NCBI RefSeq assembly: GCF_016695175.1
Contig: NZ_CP068022.1
Coordinates: forward strand, 310,001 to 374,000
From: Pseudoalteromonas sp. GCY
GTDB lineage: Bacteria; Pseudomonadota; Gammaproteobacteria; Enterobacterales; Alteromonadaceae
Direction of reading: 5' to 3'
DNA: 64,000 nucleotides
Positions 37,716 to 49,400 of the stretch are shown here, piece by piece. Positions within the stretch are counted from its first letter, which is position 1. Every line of letters begins with the position of its first letter. The notes beneath the pieces were generated by a model. It did no database searches. It worked only from the letters and a program-made list of their open reading frames with translations, and was not told the DNA's origin. Position numbers and translations under genes: made by a program.

Positions 37716-39893
37716 TTAGGCAAACTTTCCTCTTGCCGCATGTAACTTCTTATAACTATCAATAAGACGCAGGTGCTTGTCTAGACCTTCTAACTTCATG
37801 TTAGTTGGCGTTAAGCCATAGAATTTCACATCGCCATTAATTGAACCAATAACCGCATCCATCACGTCTTTAGAGAACATGCGGGTAAAGTTGTGAATGT
37901 AATCTTCCATTTCTAGCTCTTCATCCAACGCGACTTCAAGTGTGGCATGCATTGCTTGGTAGAATAAGCCACGCTCAACGGTGTTGTCGTTAAACTGCAA
38001 AAAGGTTTCAACTAGTTCAATGGCCGCTTCGATATCGCCAAGCGCTAGATAGATTAAAATCTTAAGCTCCAGAATTGTAAGCTGACCCCACACTGTATTT
38101 TCGTCAAACTCAACGCCAATTAGAGTGATGATATCGATATAGTTATCAAGCTGGCTGTCTTCTAAACGCTCAACTAAGTTTGCTAATGCTTCATCATCTA
38201 ATGAATGGATGTTGAGGATATCTTCGCGATATTGCAGTGCTTTATTGGTGTTATCCCAGATGAGATCTTCAGCTGGATAGACTTCAGAAAAGCCCGGAAC
38301 CAAAATACGACACGCGATCCCTAAGTCTGTAAATTCAGCAATATAGGCTTCTTTACCTAACGCCTCAAGAATGCCAAATAACTTATCGCACTCTTCTTCA
38401 TTCGTGCCTGTGAAATCCCACTCAACAAAGTCGTAGTTGTGCTTTGCACTAAAGAAACGCCATGAGATCACACCCGTTGAATCGATAAAGTGTTCAACAA
38501 AATTCTCTGGCTCAGATACCGCCATGCTGTTGAACGTAGGTTTTGGTACATCGTTTAAGCCTTCAAAACTACGGCCTTGTAACAACTCAGTTAAACTGCG
38601 CTCAAGTGCAACTTCAAAGCTTGGATGCGCACCAAAAGAGGCAAATACGCCGCCTGTTTTAGGGTTCATCAGGGTCACACACATCACAGGAAATTGACCG
38701 CCCAGAGACGCATCTTTCACTACAACAGGGAAACCCTGCTCTTCAAGCCCTTTTATCCCTTCAACAATACCTGGATATTTAGCAAGTACAGACTCTGGCA
38801 CGTCAGGCAACACAATTTCCTGTTCGATGATTTGCTTTTTCACCGCGCGTTCAAAGATTTCAGATAAACACTGCACTTTCGCTTCAAACAGGTTATTACC
38901 GGCACTCATACCATTACTTAGGAATAAGTTTTCTATTAGATTTGACGGAAAATACACGGTTTCACCATCTGAATGGCGAGTGTACGGAATAGAACAAATA
39001 CCGCGCGCTACATTACCTGAATTTGTGTCGATTAGATGTGAACCGCGTAGTTCACCTTCTGGGTCGTAAATTTCACGAGTGTAGTCGTCTAAAATTTCAG
39101 TAGGAAGCGCATCATCAGCTTCGGGTTTAAACCACTTTTCGTTCGGGTAGTGAACAAATTCAGCATTTGCGATTTCTTCACCAAAAAACTGATCATTATA
39201 GAAGAAGTTGCAATTTAAACGCTCAATAAACTCACCAAGTGCCGAGCAAAGCGCGCTTTCTTTGGTTGCCCCTTTACCATTCGTGAAACACATTGGTGAA
39301 GCAGCATCACGAATATGCAAAGACCAGACGTGTGGCACGATATTACGCCATGATGCAACCTCAATCTTCATGCCTAAATCCGACAGGATCTTGGTCATAT
39401 TTGCAATAGTCTGTTCAAGCGGAAGATCTTTACCTAAGATAAAAGTGCTGTCGCTTTCGCTGGTATCAACCATCAGCATCGCCTGAGAATCATCTTCAAG
39501 GCTTTCAACCGCTTCCACTTGGAATTCAGGTCCTGTTTGGATCACCTTTTTAACGGTACAGCGGTCAATTGAGCGCAGGATACCTTGGCGGTCTTTTTCA
39601 GAAATACTTTCCGGAAGCTCCACCTGAATTTTAAAAATTTGGTTATAACGATTTTCAGGATCAACGATGTTGTTTTGCGCCACACGAATTCCATCCGTTG
39701 GAATGTCACGCGCATTACAATACACCTTCACAAAGTAAGCAGCACAAAGCGCTGAAGAAGCTAAAAAGTAGTCAAATGGACTTGGTGCTGAGCCATCGCC
39801 TTTATAGCGAATTGGCTGATCTGCAATGACAGAAAAGTCGTCAAATTTGGCATCAATTCTGAGATTGTCGAGGTAATTTACTTTGATTTCCAT
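37716..39893 (-). CDS. ycaO: OsmC-YcaO fusion protein
   Basis: This 725-residue cytoplasmic protein has an N-terminal OsmC-like domain (about 1-135, with APSPFDYFLASSALCAAYF) fused to a YcaO domain (about 165-560). The YcaO ATP/Mg-binding signatures are visible in ALCSALGEFIERLN and EAKVQCLSEIFERAVKK. A helical tail of about 150 residues follows. YcaO enzymes use ATP to activate amide backbones. The E. coli YcaO has been linked to RimO-dependent modification of ribosomal protein S12, and this fusion form is seen in marine gammaproteobacteria. No TOMM precursor or dehydrogenase is adjacent, so a natural-product role is unlikely. Confidence 0.85.
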   Translation of the reverse strand: MEIKVNYLDNLRIDAKFDDFSVIADQPIRYKGDGSAPSPFDYFLASSALCAAYFVKVYCNARDIPTDGIRVAQNNIVDPENRYNQIFKIQVELPESISEKDRQGILRSIDRCTVKKVIQTGPEFQVEAVESLEDDSQAMLMVDTSESDSTFILGKDLPLEQTIANMTKILSDLGMKIEVASWRNIVPHVWSLHIRDAASPMCFTNGKGATKESALCSALGEFIERLNCNFFYNDQFFGEEIANAEFVHYPNEKWFKPEADDALPTEILDDYTREIYDPEGELRGSHLIDTNSGNVARGICSIPYTRHSDGETVYFPSNLIENLFLSNGMSAGNNLFEAKVQCLSEIFERAVKKQIIEQEIVLPDVPESVLAKYPGIVEGIKGLEEQGFPVVVKDASLGGQFPVMCVTLMNPKTGGVFASFGAHPSFEVALERSLTELLQGRSFEGLNDVPKPTFNSMAVSEPENFVEHFIDSTGVISWRFFSAKHNYDFVEWDFTGTNEEECDKLFGILEALGKEAYIAEFTDLGIACRILVPGFSEVYPAEDLIWDNTNKALQYREDILNIHSLDDEALANLVERLEDSQLDNYIDIITLIGVEFDENTVWGQLTILELKILIYLALGDIEAAIELVETFLQFNDNTVERGLFYQAMHATLEVALDEELEMEDYIHNFTRMFSKDVMDAVIGSINGDVKFYGLTPTNMKLEGLDKHLRLIDSYKKLHAARGKFA

Positions 39894-40159
39894 TGGAAGG
39901 TTCCGGTGTGTTGCAATCGAAAACGCTAATTGTACTTGAGGATGCAGAGCGGTGCCAATGGAAGTTTCTGTTTATTCGGGTTGAGTTAATATAAACAAAA
40001 TCCACAATGTAACCCACCGTAATTGCTCTAAGTGGCATTTTACGACACTATGGTCAGTGCTGTAGCTGAGACAGATTCTATTTGGCAGGCGAGTGAATAT
40101 ACTCGACAAACAACAATACTTAAGTCTGACAAGCAACAAAATAACTAGGAAGTACACGC

Positions 40160-41062
40160 ATGACGATTGTGAGCAAAAGCAAACTCGATTTTTACAAAAA
40201 CAACGGCTTTGTTTTATTTGAACAAACTTTACCCGACACGCTGCTGGAAAAACTGAAACGACTATCTAATGCGCTTGAGAGTAAAGCAAAACAAGCACAG
40301 CAAGACGGAAAAGTCGCGACTCAATACCATTTATCAAATGAATCAGGTGAGCCGAAACTCTTTCGTTATAATGATTTGCTTTTTGAAGCGCCCGAGTTAA
40401 TTATCGAACTACTCGCAACACCAGCAATGTTAGCGATCAGTGAACACCTTTGTGGTGCAGGCTGTGTTCCATTGCAATGTGACTTAGTCTGCAAATATCC
40501 ACATCCCCACCCTCACATAGCCTGGCATCAAGATGCTCCTCATTCTCGTAATTTTGCATATTTAAATGTCGGTATCTATCTTGATGATGCGAATATAGAT
40601 GACGGGTGCTTACGCTATTTGCCAGATTCCCAACACCAACTTTTGGATATTTATTCTCTCTCGAGCGAATATGGCTGGAACATTCCTGGGGTTGTACAGC
40701 AACCAGCTAAAGCCGGAGATATTTTAGTTCAAGACATGATGGTTTTACATGGCTCTGAGCCCAAACGCAGTGAAGGTCCGAGAAGGACAATATATGTCGA
40801 GCTTCGACCGCTTGCAGGTGTCAATGAGAATCAAAGTAGTGAATGGGCTGAGCTTAGAAAGCAGTGGATGGCACACATTATTCAGGCTGCAGACCCAGAA
40901 GACGTACCTGAGAATTGGCTAGCCGTTTATGGTGAACCCAATTATGATTTAAATACGCTAGTAGAGCGTATCAAACAGAAACGAGAGGCCGTAATTCCAG
41001 CTGTTTGGGCACCCAGAATTGTTGATCACCCGGACTACCCTATACCCGCCGACCTACGCTAG
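40160..41062 (+). CDS. Phytanoyl-CoA dioxygenase (PhyH) family protein
   Basis: This 300-residue protein is a Fe(II)/2-oxoglutarate oxygenase of the PhyH family. The metal triad begins with HxD in HIAWHQDAPHSRN and closes with a His in DMMVLHGSEPKRS; the 2-oxoglutarate Arg is in the GPRRTIYVELRP segment. LDDANIDDGCLRYLPDSQHQ is the typical family loop. An AGGAAG ribosome-binding site precedes the ATG. It is divergent from the OsmC-YcaO gene. The substrate is not evident; relatives act on small molecules. Confidence 0.8.
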   Translation: MTIVSKSKLDFYKNNGFVLFEQTLPDTLLEKLKRLSNALESKAKQAQQDGKVATQYHLSNESGEPKLFRYNDLLFEAPELIIELLATPAMLAISEHLCGAGCVPLQCDLVCKYPHPHPHIAWHQDAPHSRNFAYLNVGIYLDDANIDDGCLRYLPDSQHQLLDIYSLSSEYGWNIPGVVQQPAKAGDILVQDMMVLHGSEPKRSEGPRRTIYVELRPLAGVNENQSSEWAELRKQWMAHIIQAADPEDVPENWLAVYGEPNYDLNTLVERIKQKREAVIPAVWAPRIVDHPDYPIPADLR

Positions 41063-41072
41063 TCTACATGAA

Positions 41073-41103
41073 GTAATTGTCACCGCTTATCGATGACAAT
41101 TAC
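41073..41103. terminator. Perfect hairpin between convergent genes
   Basis: GTAATTGTCA (41073-41082) and TGACAATTAC (41094-41103) form a 10-bp stem with an 11-base loop. It lies between the PhyH gene and the convergent GNAT gene. There is no T-run of note, so terminator function is likely but not proven by sequence. Confidence 0.45.
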
Positions 41104-41143
41104 CTCTGACCATGCCGTATTTGAAATATTCTCTCACTCCACC

Positions 41144-41764
41144 TTAGCTAAAATCAAAGACACGATTTACTTCAATGCCATAGCACACTTCTTCAAACCT
41201 AAATCGTTTCATTGTTATCCCTTGGGCTTGGTCGAGGTTAACAGCCCCATGTTTTTCGTAAAAACGTCTCGCTTGTTTGTTCTGCTCATAGATCCAGGTA
41301 TAAGCACTTTGACAACCCAGCTCGTAAAGCTTTAACAAGCGTGCTTTCAACAGCGCCTTACCGAGCCCGCGGTTTTGGTGACTTGGTAAAACGTAACCAC
41401 GATAAAGCTCGCCAGCATTCGCTCTCGATACTTTGTGGCTAACCGGATTATACATCCGGCGATAAATCCCAGCAGCGCCGCAGCCTAATATTTTCCTGCC
41501 ATCAGTCACAAGCAATGCAGTTTGGGTTGTCGAGTTTTTGATAATCTCAGACCAAATAGTTGCAAAAAATTCGACGTTTCCCCCTGCTAGCACGTGCTCT
41601 GGTAAAAACCCGCTAAAGGCCGCTTGCCAACTCACTTTGGTCACAAACGCCATTTCCTCTATATCTGCGGTACTGGCAGTCTTTATGGTGATTTTTTCTG
41701 GCAGGTTAAATACGTCAACAAATGCCTTTTCATCTAACTCAGTGATATCCATATAAACACTCAA
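41144..41764 (-). CDS. GNAT-family N-acetyltransferase
   Basis: This 206-residue protein has acetyl-CoA motif A in GYVLPSHQNRGLGKALLKARLL and the motif B region in AYTWIYEQNKQARRFYEKHGA. The N-terminal TIKTASTADIEEMAFVTKVSW and FLPEHVLAGG segments match the single-domain GNAT fold. It is a separate acetyltransferase from the one at 27436. The substrate is unknown; it stands alone after the PhyH gene. Confidence 0.85.
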   Translation of the reverse strand: MSVYMDITELDEKAFVDVFNLPEKITIKTASTADIEEMAFVTKVSWQAAFSGFLPEHVLAGGNVEFFATIWSEIIKNSTTQTALLVTDGRKILGCGAAGIYRRMYNPVSHKVSRANAGELYRGYVLPSHQNRGLGKALLKARLLKLYELGCQSAYTWIYEQNKQARRFYEKHGAVNLDQAQGITMKRFRFEEVCYGIEVNRVFDFS

Positions 41765-41880
41765 AAGCTCTTTTTCGTAACAATTAACACATTATTATTA
41801 CAAACCATGATTTATACAAATATTTATTCCAACTTTCTTCTTGCTTTGATGTTTAACGTTTCTCACAAGGCTGACTACTA

Positions 41881-42483
41881 TCAAAATTTATACCCAAATT
41901 GATAAATATCATCTAGGAAAAGCTCCTCAGCCAATTTTAACGCTAAATCTGAGTAGTAATGACGGTAGTGCCTACTTGAAGCTTGATTATAATAAGGCAA
42001 ATAATAATCTTTGCTCCCCAACTTCCTTAAAATTCGCTCACTGTCTTTTTGATAGTTTTCAAAGCGGCAAATTTCATTAACGAGTGAATTTCCCCAATGG
42101 TCAGATAACTGAGACCATTGACTCCACGACCTTGCGCTGTGCTGCTCTGTAACCATTTCTTGTACAAATAGCTCAAACTTCCTTTTCTCATCATAATGAT
42201 GTTTCTCAGATACCGCTTCTGAGTTTAGACTTTTACCTTTCTCTAATAGTGAATACCAAGAAACAAGCCTTTCCCATGGGTTACGTACAAAAGCAAATTT
42301 AAAAGTACTCTCAAACACTTCCGGCAACGCCATTCTAGCCTCTAGAAGAGATGCATGCTGGCTGCCTATCATCTTTAGATCTGGCGCCGTTTGCCTGAGA
42401 ACACTACATAATGACGTACCGCCAGTGCGGCTAATGTGACAGAACAAAAAATTGAACTTTTTAGAATAGAACATAAGCCTCAA
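41881..42483 (-). CDS. Sulfotransferase family protein
   Basis: This 200-residue protein has the 5'-PSB-like PAPS-binding loop in FCHISRTGGTSLCSVLR and the FAFVRNPWERLVSWYSLLEKG segment that holds the 3'-PB residues, both typical of the sulfotransferase family-2 (carbohydrate) fold. The protein is on the short side for the family. Acceptor unknown; surface glycan or peptide is possible. It precedes the paralogue gene of the integron-side unknown by only 61 bases in the opposite order of transcription (same strand). Confidence 0.75.
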   Translation of the reverse strand: MRLMFYSKKFNFLFCHISRTGGTSLCSVLRQTAPDLKMIGSQHASLLEARMALPEVFESTFKFAFVRNPWERLVSWYSLLEKGKSLNSEAVSEKHHYDEKRKFELFVQEMVTEQHSARSWSQWSQLSDHWGNSLVNEICRFENYQKDSERILRKLGSKDYYLPYYNQASSRHYRHYYSDLALKLAEELFLDDIYQFGYKF

Positions 42484-42544
42484 TCATTTCAGACTACAAT
42501 ATGCATTTTCTTCACTTTGTTAAAGCCTCCTTGGTCAAGAATAA

Positions 42545-43207
42545 CTACAAAGTCGAAATCAGGTCTCGCTGACTTACCTTACCAAGCTTAAGCTGCTCGT
42601 AAGAATGATAGATAGCCTTTTTACTGTCTTGCAGTCGCTGGGTAATATCTTCACCTTCAAGTAACGCGGCTTGCGCGGCTTCTAGTCTATCTTGCGTATC
42701 AGTAATAATTGCGGTTAATTTTGCTTTATCTGATCTGATTAGTGTACTGTCCTGCTCAACTTTTTGCTCAAGCATAGTTAACAACTCTGAACGCACTGAA
42801 ACGGTTTTATACTCTTTAAAATCTAATCCCAGATGATTAAATAACAGCGCTTGGTTCATCTCTTCTGGTGCAATTTCTACTTCAATTGGCATCTCTACAA
42901 TGTTCGTCATCATTTCACGATACATCTCGATGTTGTATTCACGGCTGCCTATTTTGTGACTTGAACTCACCAAAGATTCATGGGCTAGCTTTTCAGCTTG
43001 CTCAAAATGCTTTGTAAGGTAAGTCGATTGGGTGTTGTTCGGCGCTTTTTCTTGTACAGCCTTTGCGGCTTCCATAAACGAAGATGTTCCCGAGTTTTTT
43101 GCCGCCGAATTAGAAATGTCTTGATCACTCACAACATTATTGTTCTTTCGACTATAAAGATCGTTCGAACCATACATTTGAGAATAGGGTGAATTTTGAA
43201 TGTACAT
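42545..43207 (-). CDS. Uncharacterised coiled-coil protein, paralogue of the 1.9 kb gene
   Basis: This protein of about 220 residues starts at ATG 43207, which has an AAGGAG ribosome-binding site 5 bases upstream; the longer frame from 43225 adds six residues with no such signal. The N-terminal ~60 residues are Ser/Asn-rich and disordered-looking. The conserved block (99-185; YREMMTNIVEMPIEVEI, then LLFNHLGLDFKEYKTVSVRSE and DRLEAAQAALLEG) aligns to residues 114-196 of the protein at 1888-2586. No motif identifies a function. It lies 61 bases upstream of the sulfotransferase gene. Confidence 0.65.
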   Translation of the reverse strand: MYIQNSPYSQMYGSNDLYSRKNNNVVSDQDISNSAAKNSGTSSFMEAAKAVQEKAPNNTQSTYLTKHFEQAEKLAHESLVSSSHKIGSREYNIEMYREMMTNIVEMPIEVEIAPEEMNQALLFNHLGLDFKEYKTVSVRSELLTMLEQKVEQDSTLIRSDKAKLTAIITDTQDRLEAAQAALLEGEDITQRLQDSKKAIYHSYEQLKLGKVSQRDLISTL

Positions 43208-43470
43208 ACTCGCTCCTTGTTGCATTACCTGTTCTGATAAAGCAACAAGTGCGCCAAAATACTATGAAGAAGCAAAAATTCAACAAAAAAGTTCAACTGG
43301 CTCTGGGAGGTATATGAACTAACCTATCCATACTGGAGGAGACCACAGAGCTTCAGTTGACATATATCGTTACTTCTTTATAGTCACCTAAAAGTTCGTG
43401 GTCTAAGTTTATACTTCCAGATTTAAGTGAATAATTGTAAGCCTTTGATACACAATATCGGAGCACTTTT

Positions 43471-45693
<2,223 letters not shown>

Positions 45694-45866
45694 CTACTTA
45701 AGAAAATAAGAATAGATAAAAATTTACAAAAAAACAGAATAAAGGACTATTTAAATACTTGTTTACAGCCCATTAATTGCAATTTTGTTAACTTTAGTTT
45801 ACTCATTATGACCCATAGTTCAGTTAGGCTTTTTAACAAGCAAGCCAAACGTTTGTTTTACTTAGA

Positions 45867-47258
45867 TTAAGACTTATTATCGTTGACGAGTGTTGAACTG
45901 GTGTGATGCCCAACAGGTGAAACTTTTTTTGCGTTCATCATTGATATATATTTTAAGACAATACATCCCAATAATGCCGAAATAACGGATGCAAATAAGA
46001 TTCCCAGCTTTGCCGAGTTTACTTGCGCTGCACTATAAGCTAAATCGGCAATAAACAAAGCCATGGTGAAACCAATCCCTGCTAACATACTGCCACCACA
46101 CACCATATTCCATGCTAAGCCTTCGGGTAATTTTGCCAGTCGTGTTTTAACTGCAACCCAGCTGAAAAGCGTGATCCCTAAGGGTTTACCGATCAAGAAG
46201 CTGAGCAATACCGTTAAAGTAAGTGACGACATGAAATTTGCACTTTTCAGTACAATGCCCGCATTCGCTAGTGCAAACAGAGGCATAACGACAAATCCAA
46301 CCCAAGGGTGAAGTAAAATTTCTAACCGCTCGACTGGTGAGAGTGCTTCTCTAGCTGCGGCTTCTGCCGTTTTTAGTGCTCTCCTATCTGGTGTATCACC
46401 ACTTTTACGTTCCTCTAAAGGAAAATTCAATACGCACTGCATAATACGATGCAACCGCTCATCATCTACCCATTTCGTCGTTGGGGTCATAAGACCCAAT
46501 GCAACACCAGTAATTGTTGGGTGAATACCAGACATATCCACTGCTAACCAAATTAATCCACCAGCGATAAAGAATAGGGGAAAGCTGCGAACACCGATAA
46601 AAGACATAATTTTCACAACGATGAGGCCAACCAAAGCGATCCCTATAGCAAGCCAATCAATACTCTCACCATAACCAATTGCGACCACTAAAATGGCGCC
46701 TATGTCGTCAACGACAGCGAGTGACAGCATAAAAACTCTTAACGCTTTTGGAATACTGCCACCAAGTAAAGCCAAACAACCAATAACAAAAGCAGTATCG
46801 GTGGACATAACCGTCCCCCATCCGTGGAGCTCTGATCCTCCATACTGTAGTAACACGTAGATAAGTGCGGGGATTAACATGCCACCAATTGCAGCTGAAA
46901 TAGAAAACATAGCTAATTTAGGGCTGCGTAGTTCACCTAGCACTAACTCGCGTTTCAGTTCCAACGAAACTAAGAAGAAAAATACGGTCATAGCACCATC
47001 GTTTATCCATCCGTGCAATGACCGTTTAAGCTCCATATCTTTAAAACTAATACCAACTGGAGCATCCCAAAATTGGGAATATGACGCACTCAATTCTGAG
47101 TTTGCAAATAGCAGAGCAATAATGGTAGCGAGCAGAAGAATCGCACCTGCTGCAGTTTCAACTTTTATAAACCGAGTAATAGGCCGAATAAACCAATCTA
47201 TATGCTCTTTTGGTAGCTGAGCCAATTGTGAAGGATTGATTTGATATTTATCTCTCAT
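45867..47258 (-). CDS. nhaA: Na+/H+ antiporter NhaA
   Basis: This inner-membrane protein is 463 residues long, more than the ~390 of E. coli NhaA because of an N-terminal cytoplasmic extension and a loop insertion around residues 270-300 (rich in Arg, Lys and Glu). The catalytic Asp pair is in LAVVDDIGAILVVAIG. TM4/11 motifs are visible around STDTAFVIGCLALLGG and GGSMLAGIGFTMALFIADLA. The start overlaps the hflC stop by 11 bases, so the gene is in the hflK-hflC transcript. It exchanges Na+ (or Li+) for protons. Confidence 0.9.
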   Translation of the reverse strand: MRDKYQINPSQLAQLPKEHIDWFIRPITRFIKVETAAGAILLLATIIALLFANSELSASYSQFWDAPVGISFKDMELKRSLHGWINDGAMTVFFFLVSLELKRELVLGELRSPKLAMFSISAAIGGMLIPALIYVLLQYGGSELHGWGTVMSTDTAFVIGCLALLGGSIPKALRVFMLSLAVVDDIGAILVVAIGYGESIDWLAIGIALVGLIVVKIMSFIGVRSFPLFFIAGGLIWLAVDMSGIHPTITGVALGLMTPTTKWVDDERLHRIMQCVLNFPLEERKSGDTPDRRALKTAEAAAREALSPVERLEILLHPWVGFVVMPLFALANAGIVLKSANFMSSLTLTVLLSFLIGKPLGITLFSWVAVKTRLAKLPEGLAWNMVCGGSMLAGIGFTMALFIADLAYSAAQVNSAKLGILFASVISALLGCIVLKYISMMNAKKVSPVGHHTSSTLVNDNKS

Positions 47259-48255
47259 TTTTTATCACTTTACGCGGCGTTAACAGCGCTTCATTTACAC
47301 CGGTCTTATTTAGAAATTGCAGTAGTTCACTCTTGGTTGAGAGTATCAAGGTTGTATCGGCAGAAATAACCATCGGGTATGAAGCCATTGTGCGTGTGAA
47401 TTCGTACAAAGCTTTAGATTGTGCGCTTTGACCATAAACTTGCGCATATATTTGTGCAGCGGTTGCGTCGGCCTCACCTCGTATCTGCTCAACTCGCTGA
47501 TAGGCTTCGGACTGGATTTTGTTTAACTCCCTAACCCTATCCCCTCTTATTCTCGCAGCTTCACCATTTCCCTCAGATAAAAAACGTTCAGCAATTTGCC
47601 GCCTCTCACTGACCATTCTTTCATAAATTTTTGGTCGCACACTGGCATTGTAGTTGATACGTTTAAAGCGTATATCTAATAGCTCTATACCGAAAACACG
47701 CACTTTCTCAGCGGCAGCAGAAAAAATCTCTTGCTCAACTAATTTTCGACCTTTTTGTATAGGCACTAAGGTACCTATCTTCAAGTCTTCTTCAAAAGTG
47801 CTTAATACCCCTTCTCTTAACGGACTTCGGTTTTTATCCGTTCGAATAATTTCTATGAGCTCATGCTTTGCCACTGCATTTCTTGTCTCACTTCCAAGAA
47901 TATCATCCAATCTTGATTGCGCGCTTCGTTCATCTTTCAAGCGAAGAAAGTATTGCAGTGGTTCGGTAATGCGCCATCTAGCAAAAAGATCGACTGAGAT
48001 GTAAAGCTTATCCTTAGTAGGCATATCAGAAGGCCTACCATCCCACTCTAAAACCCGCTTATCTATGATGTTAACTTGTTGAATAAAAGGAAGTTTAGCT
48101 TTCAATCCAGCGTGCGTTATCGGTGTTCCGACAGGTTTGCCAAATTGAGTAATAATCACTTGTTGCACTTCGCTTACGCTATATAAAGCGTTATTTAATA
48201 GCACTGCAGCAACAGCTGTGACCCCAATCACTAAGATCTTTTTCCGGTGTTTCAT
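47248..48255 (-). CDS. hflC: HflC-type SPFH/prohibitin protein
   Basis: This 335-residue protein has an N-terminal membrane anchor (ILVIGVTAVAAVLLNNALYSV) followed by an SPFH/Band 7 domain with LEWDGRPSDMPTKDKLYISVDLFARWRI. A charged helical region with RGEADATAAQIYAQVYGQ comes next, as in HflC. It partners HflK to form the periplasmic cage that modulates the FtsH protease. The start ATG overlaps the hflK stop (TAATG). It is more divergent from E. coli HflC than the usual single-copy chromosomal protein, so it may be a second, accessory pair; this can only be checked against the full genome. Confidence 0.85.
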   Translation of the reverse strand: MKHRKKILVIGVTAVAAVLLNNALYSVSEVQQVIITQFGKPVGTPITHAGLKAKLPFIQQVNIIDKRVLEWDGRPSDMPTKDKLYISVDLFARWRITEPLQYFLRLKDERSAQSRLDDILGSETRNAVAKHELIEIIRTDKNRSPLREGVLSTFEEDLKIGTLVPIQKGRKLVEQEIFSAAAEKVRVFGIELLDIRFKRINYNASVRPKIYERMVSERRQIAERFLSEGNGEAARIRGDRVRELNKIQSEAYQRVEQIRGEADATAAQIYAQVYGQSAQSKALYEFTRTMASYPMVISADTTLILSTKSELLQFLNKTGVNEALLTPRKVIKNER

Positions 48256-49307
48256 TATTTCTCTCCCGTTTCAATATCGCCTAAATGCAGTAATGGCAAA
48301 ATATGAGGAGCGTTATCATCAATAATAATTTTCGAGCGAATTGTCGGGAGCACTTGCTGCATTGTTTCGATATATATTCGTCGTGTAGTGACCTCCGGAG
48401 CCTTTACATATTCTAGATATAGTGCATTAAACCTATCCGCATCTCCTCGCGCCTCATTAATACGTTTTAATCGATAACCGTCGGCTTCACGGATCCGTTG
48501 GTCTTTTTCACCCAACGCAAGTGGGATCACTTTGTTATAGTCTCTTCGTGCTTCATTAATTAACTTTTCTTTTTCTTGTTGCGCCTGATTGACTTCGTTA
48601 AAAGACGCTTGTACTGGCTCGGGTGGATTAATATTTTTTAACTGTACTTGGTCAATTCGTACACCCATTGCATATTTGCTTGATAAAGCTTGCATTTTTA
48701 TCAGTGCTTCGGATTCAATCTCTTGTCGTCCAATTGTAATAACTTCATCGACAGTTCTATCACCTACGACCTCTCGCATTACCGACTCGGAAACATATCG
48801 CAGTGTTTCTGCAGGCTCTCTGACTTCGAAAAGAAATTTTTTTGGATCATCAATACGGTACTGCACTACCCATTCCACTAATGCCGCATTCAAATCTCCT
48901 GTAACCATTTGGCTTTCTTTTAACCTTTGAGATAAGCGCGGCATTTGATGAGGATCACTAGCACCGAGTGTTGAAAATCCAAACTCCTGCTTAAGTTGTC
49001 GTTTAACCGGCACGATAGTCGTGTTGTCTATTCTGAGGGGCAATTTAAAATGCAGCCCGGGATGCTCAAGAGATAAGAACTTACCAAATCTCTGTACTAC
49101 AGCGACTGAATCACTAGGAACCGTATATATCGAGCTCCATATGGTTATTGCTAAGCTGCTAACAATGAGAATGATAAAGAAGTTTGAAGGACTACCGCCA
49201 GGCAGCATATTTTTGTAATGAGAAAGTTTATCGACAATATCATCTAAGTCTGGCGGTGACTTATTTCCTCCACCCCACGGGTGTCCAGTTTGATTATTCG
49301 GGCTCAT
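48255..49307 (-). CDS. hflK: HflK-type SPFH/prohibitin protein
   Basis: This 350-residue protein has a Gly/Pro-rich N-terminus (HPWGGGNKSPPDLDD), one membrane helix (FFIILIVSSLAITIWSSIY, about 43-61) and an SPFH domain (about 64-280) with VVQRFGKF and VQLKNINPPEPVQASFNEVN, both characteristic of HflK. It works with HflC as an FtsH modulator. The gene starts a compact hflK-hflC-nhaA unit and follows the racemase gene after a 93-bp gap that contains a perfect palindrome. Confidence 0.88.
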   Translation of the reverse strand: MSPNNQTGHPWGGGNKSPPDLDDIVDKLSHYKNMLPGGSPSNFFIILIVSSLAITIWSSIYTVPSDSVAVVQRFGKFLSLEHPGLHFKLPLRIDNTTIVPVKRQLKQEFGFSTLGASDPHQMPRLSQRLKESQMVTGDLNAALVEWVVQYRIDDPKKFLFEVREPAETLRYVSESVMREVVGDRTVDEVITIGRQEIESEALIKMQALSSKYAMGVRIDQVQLKNINPPEPVQASFNEVNQAQQEKEKLINEARRDYNKVIPLALGEKDQRIREADGYRLKRINEARGDADRFNALYLEYVKAPEVTTRRIYIETMQQVLPTIRSKIIIDDNAPHILPLLHLGDIETGEK

Positions 49308-49344
49308 TTCGAAGACTCTCTATTTAATGTGATACATAATACAT

Positions 49345-49361
49345 AAGCTTAAATTAAGCTT
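49345..49361. repeat. 17-bp palindrome before hflK
   Basis: AAGCTTAAATTAAGCTT is a perfect 8+1+8 palindrome in the 93-bp gap between the racemase gene and hflK, about 40 bases before the hflK ATG. It could be an operator for the hflK-hflC-nhaA unit or a weak hairpin terminator of the racemase gene. No T-run follows on the minus strand. Confidence 0.4.
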
Positions 49362-49400
49362 TCGTTTTTACTTATCGCGACTAAAAATCCTACAGATTTG

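Noticed and set aside
37716..39893. YcaO as part of a TOMM/thiazole-peptide cluster
   Set aside because: No precursor peptide, dehydrogenase or cyclodehydratase partner is adjacent; the OsmC fusion form is the non-biosynthetic type.
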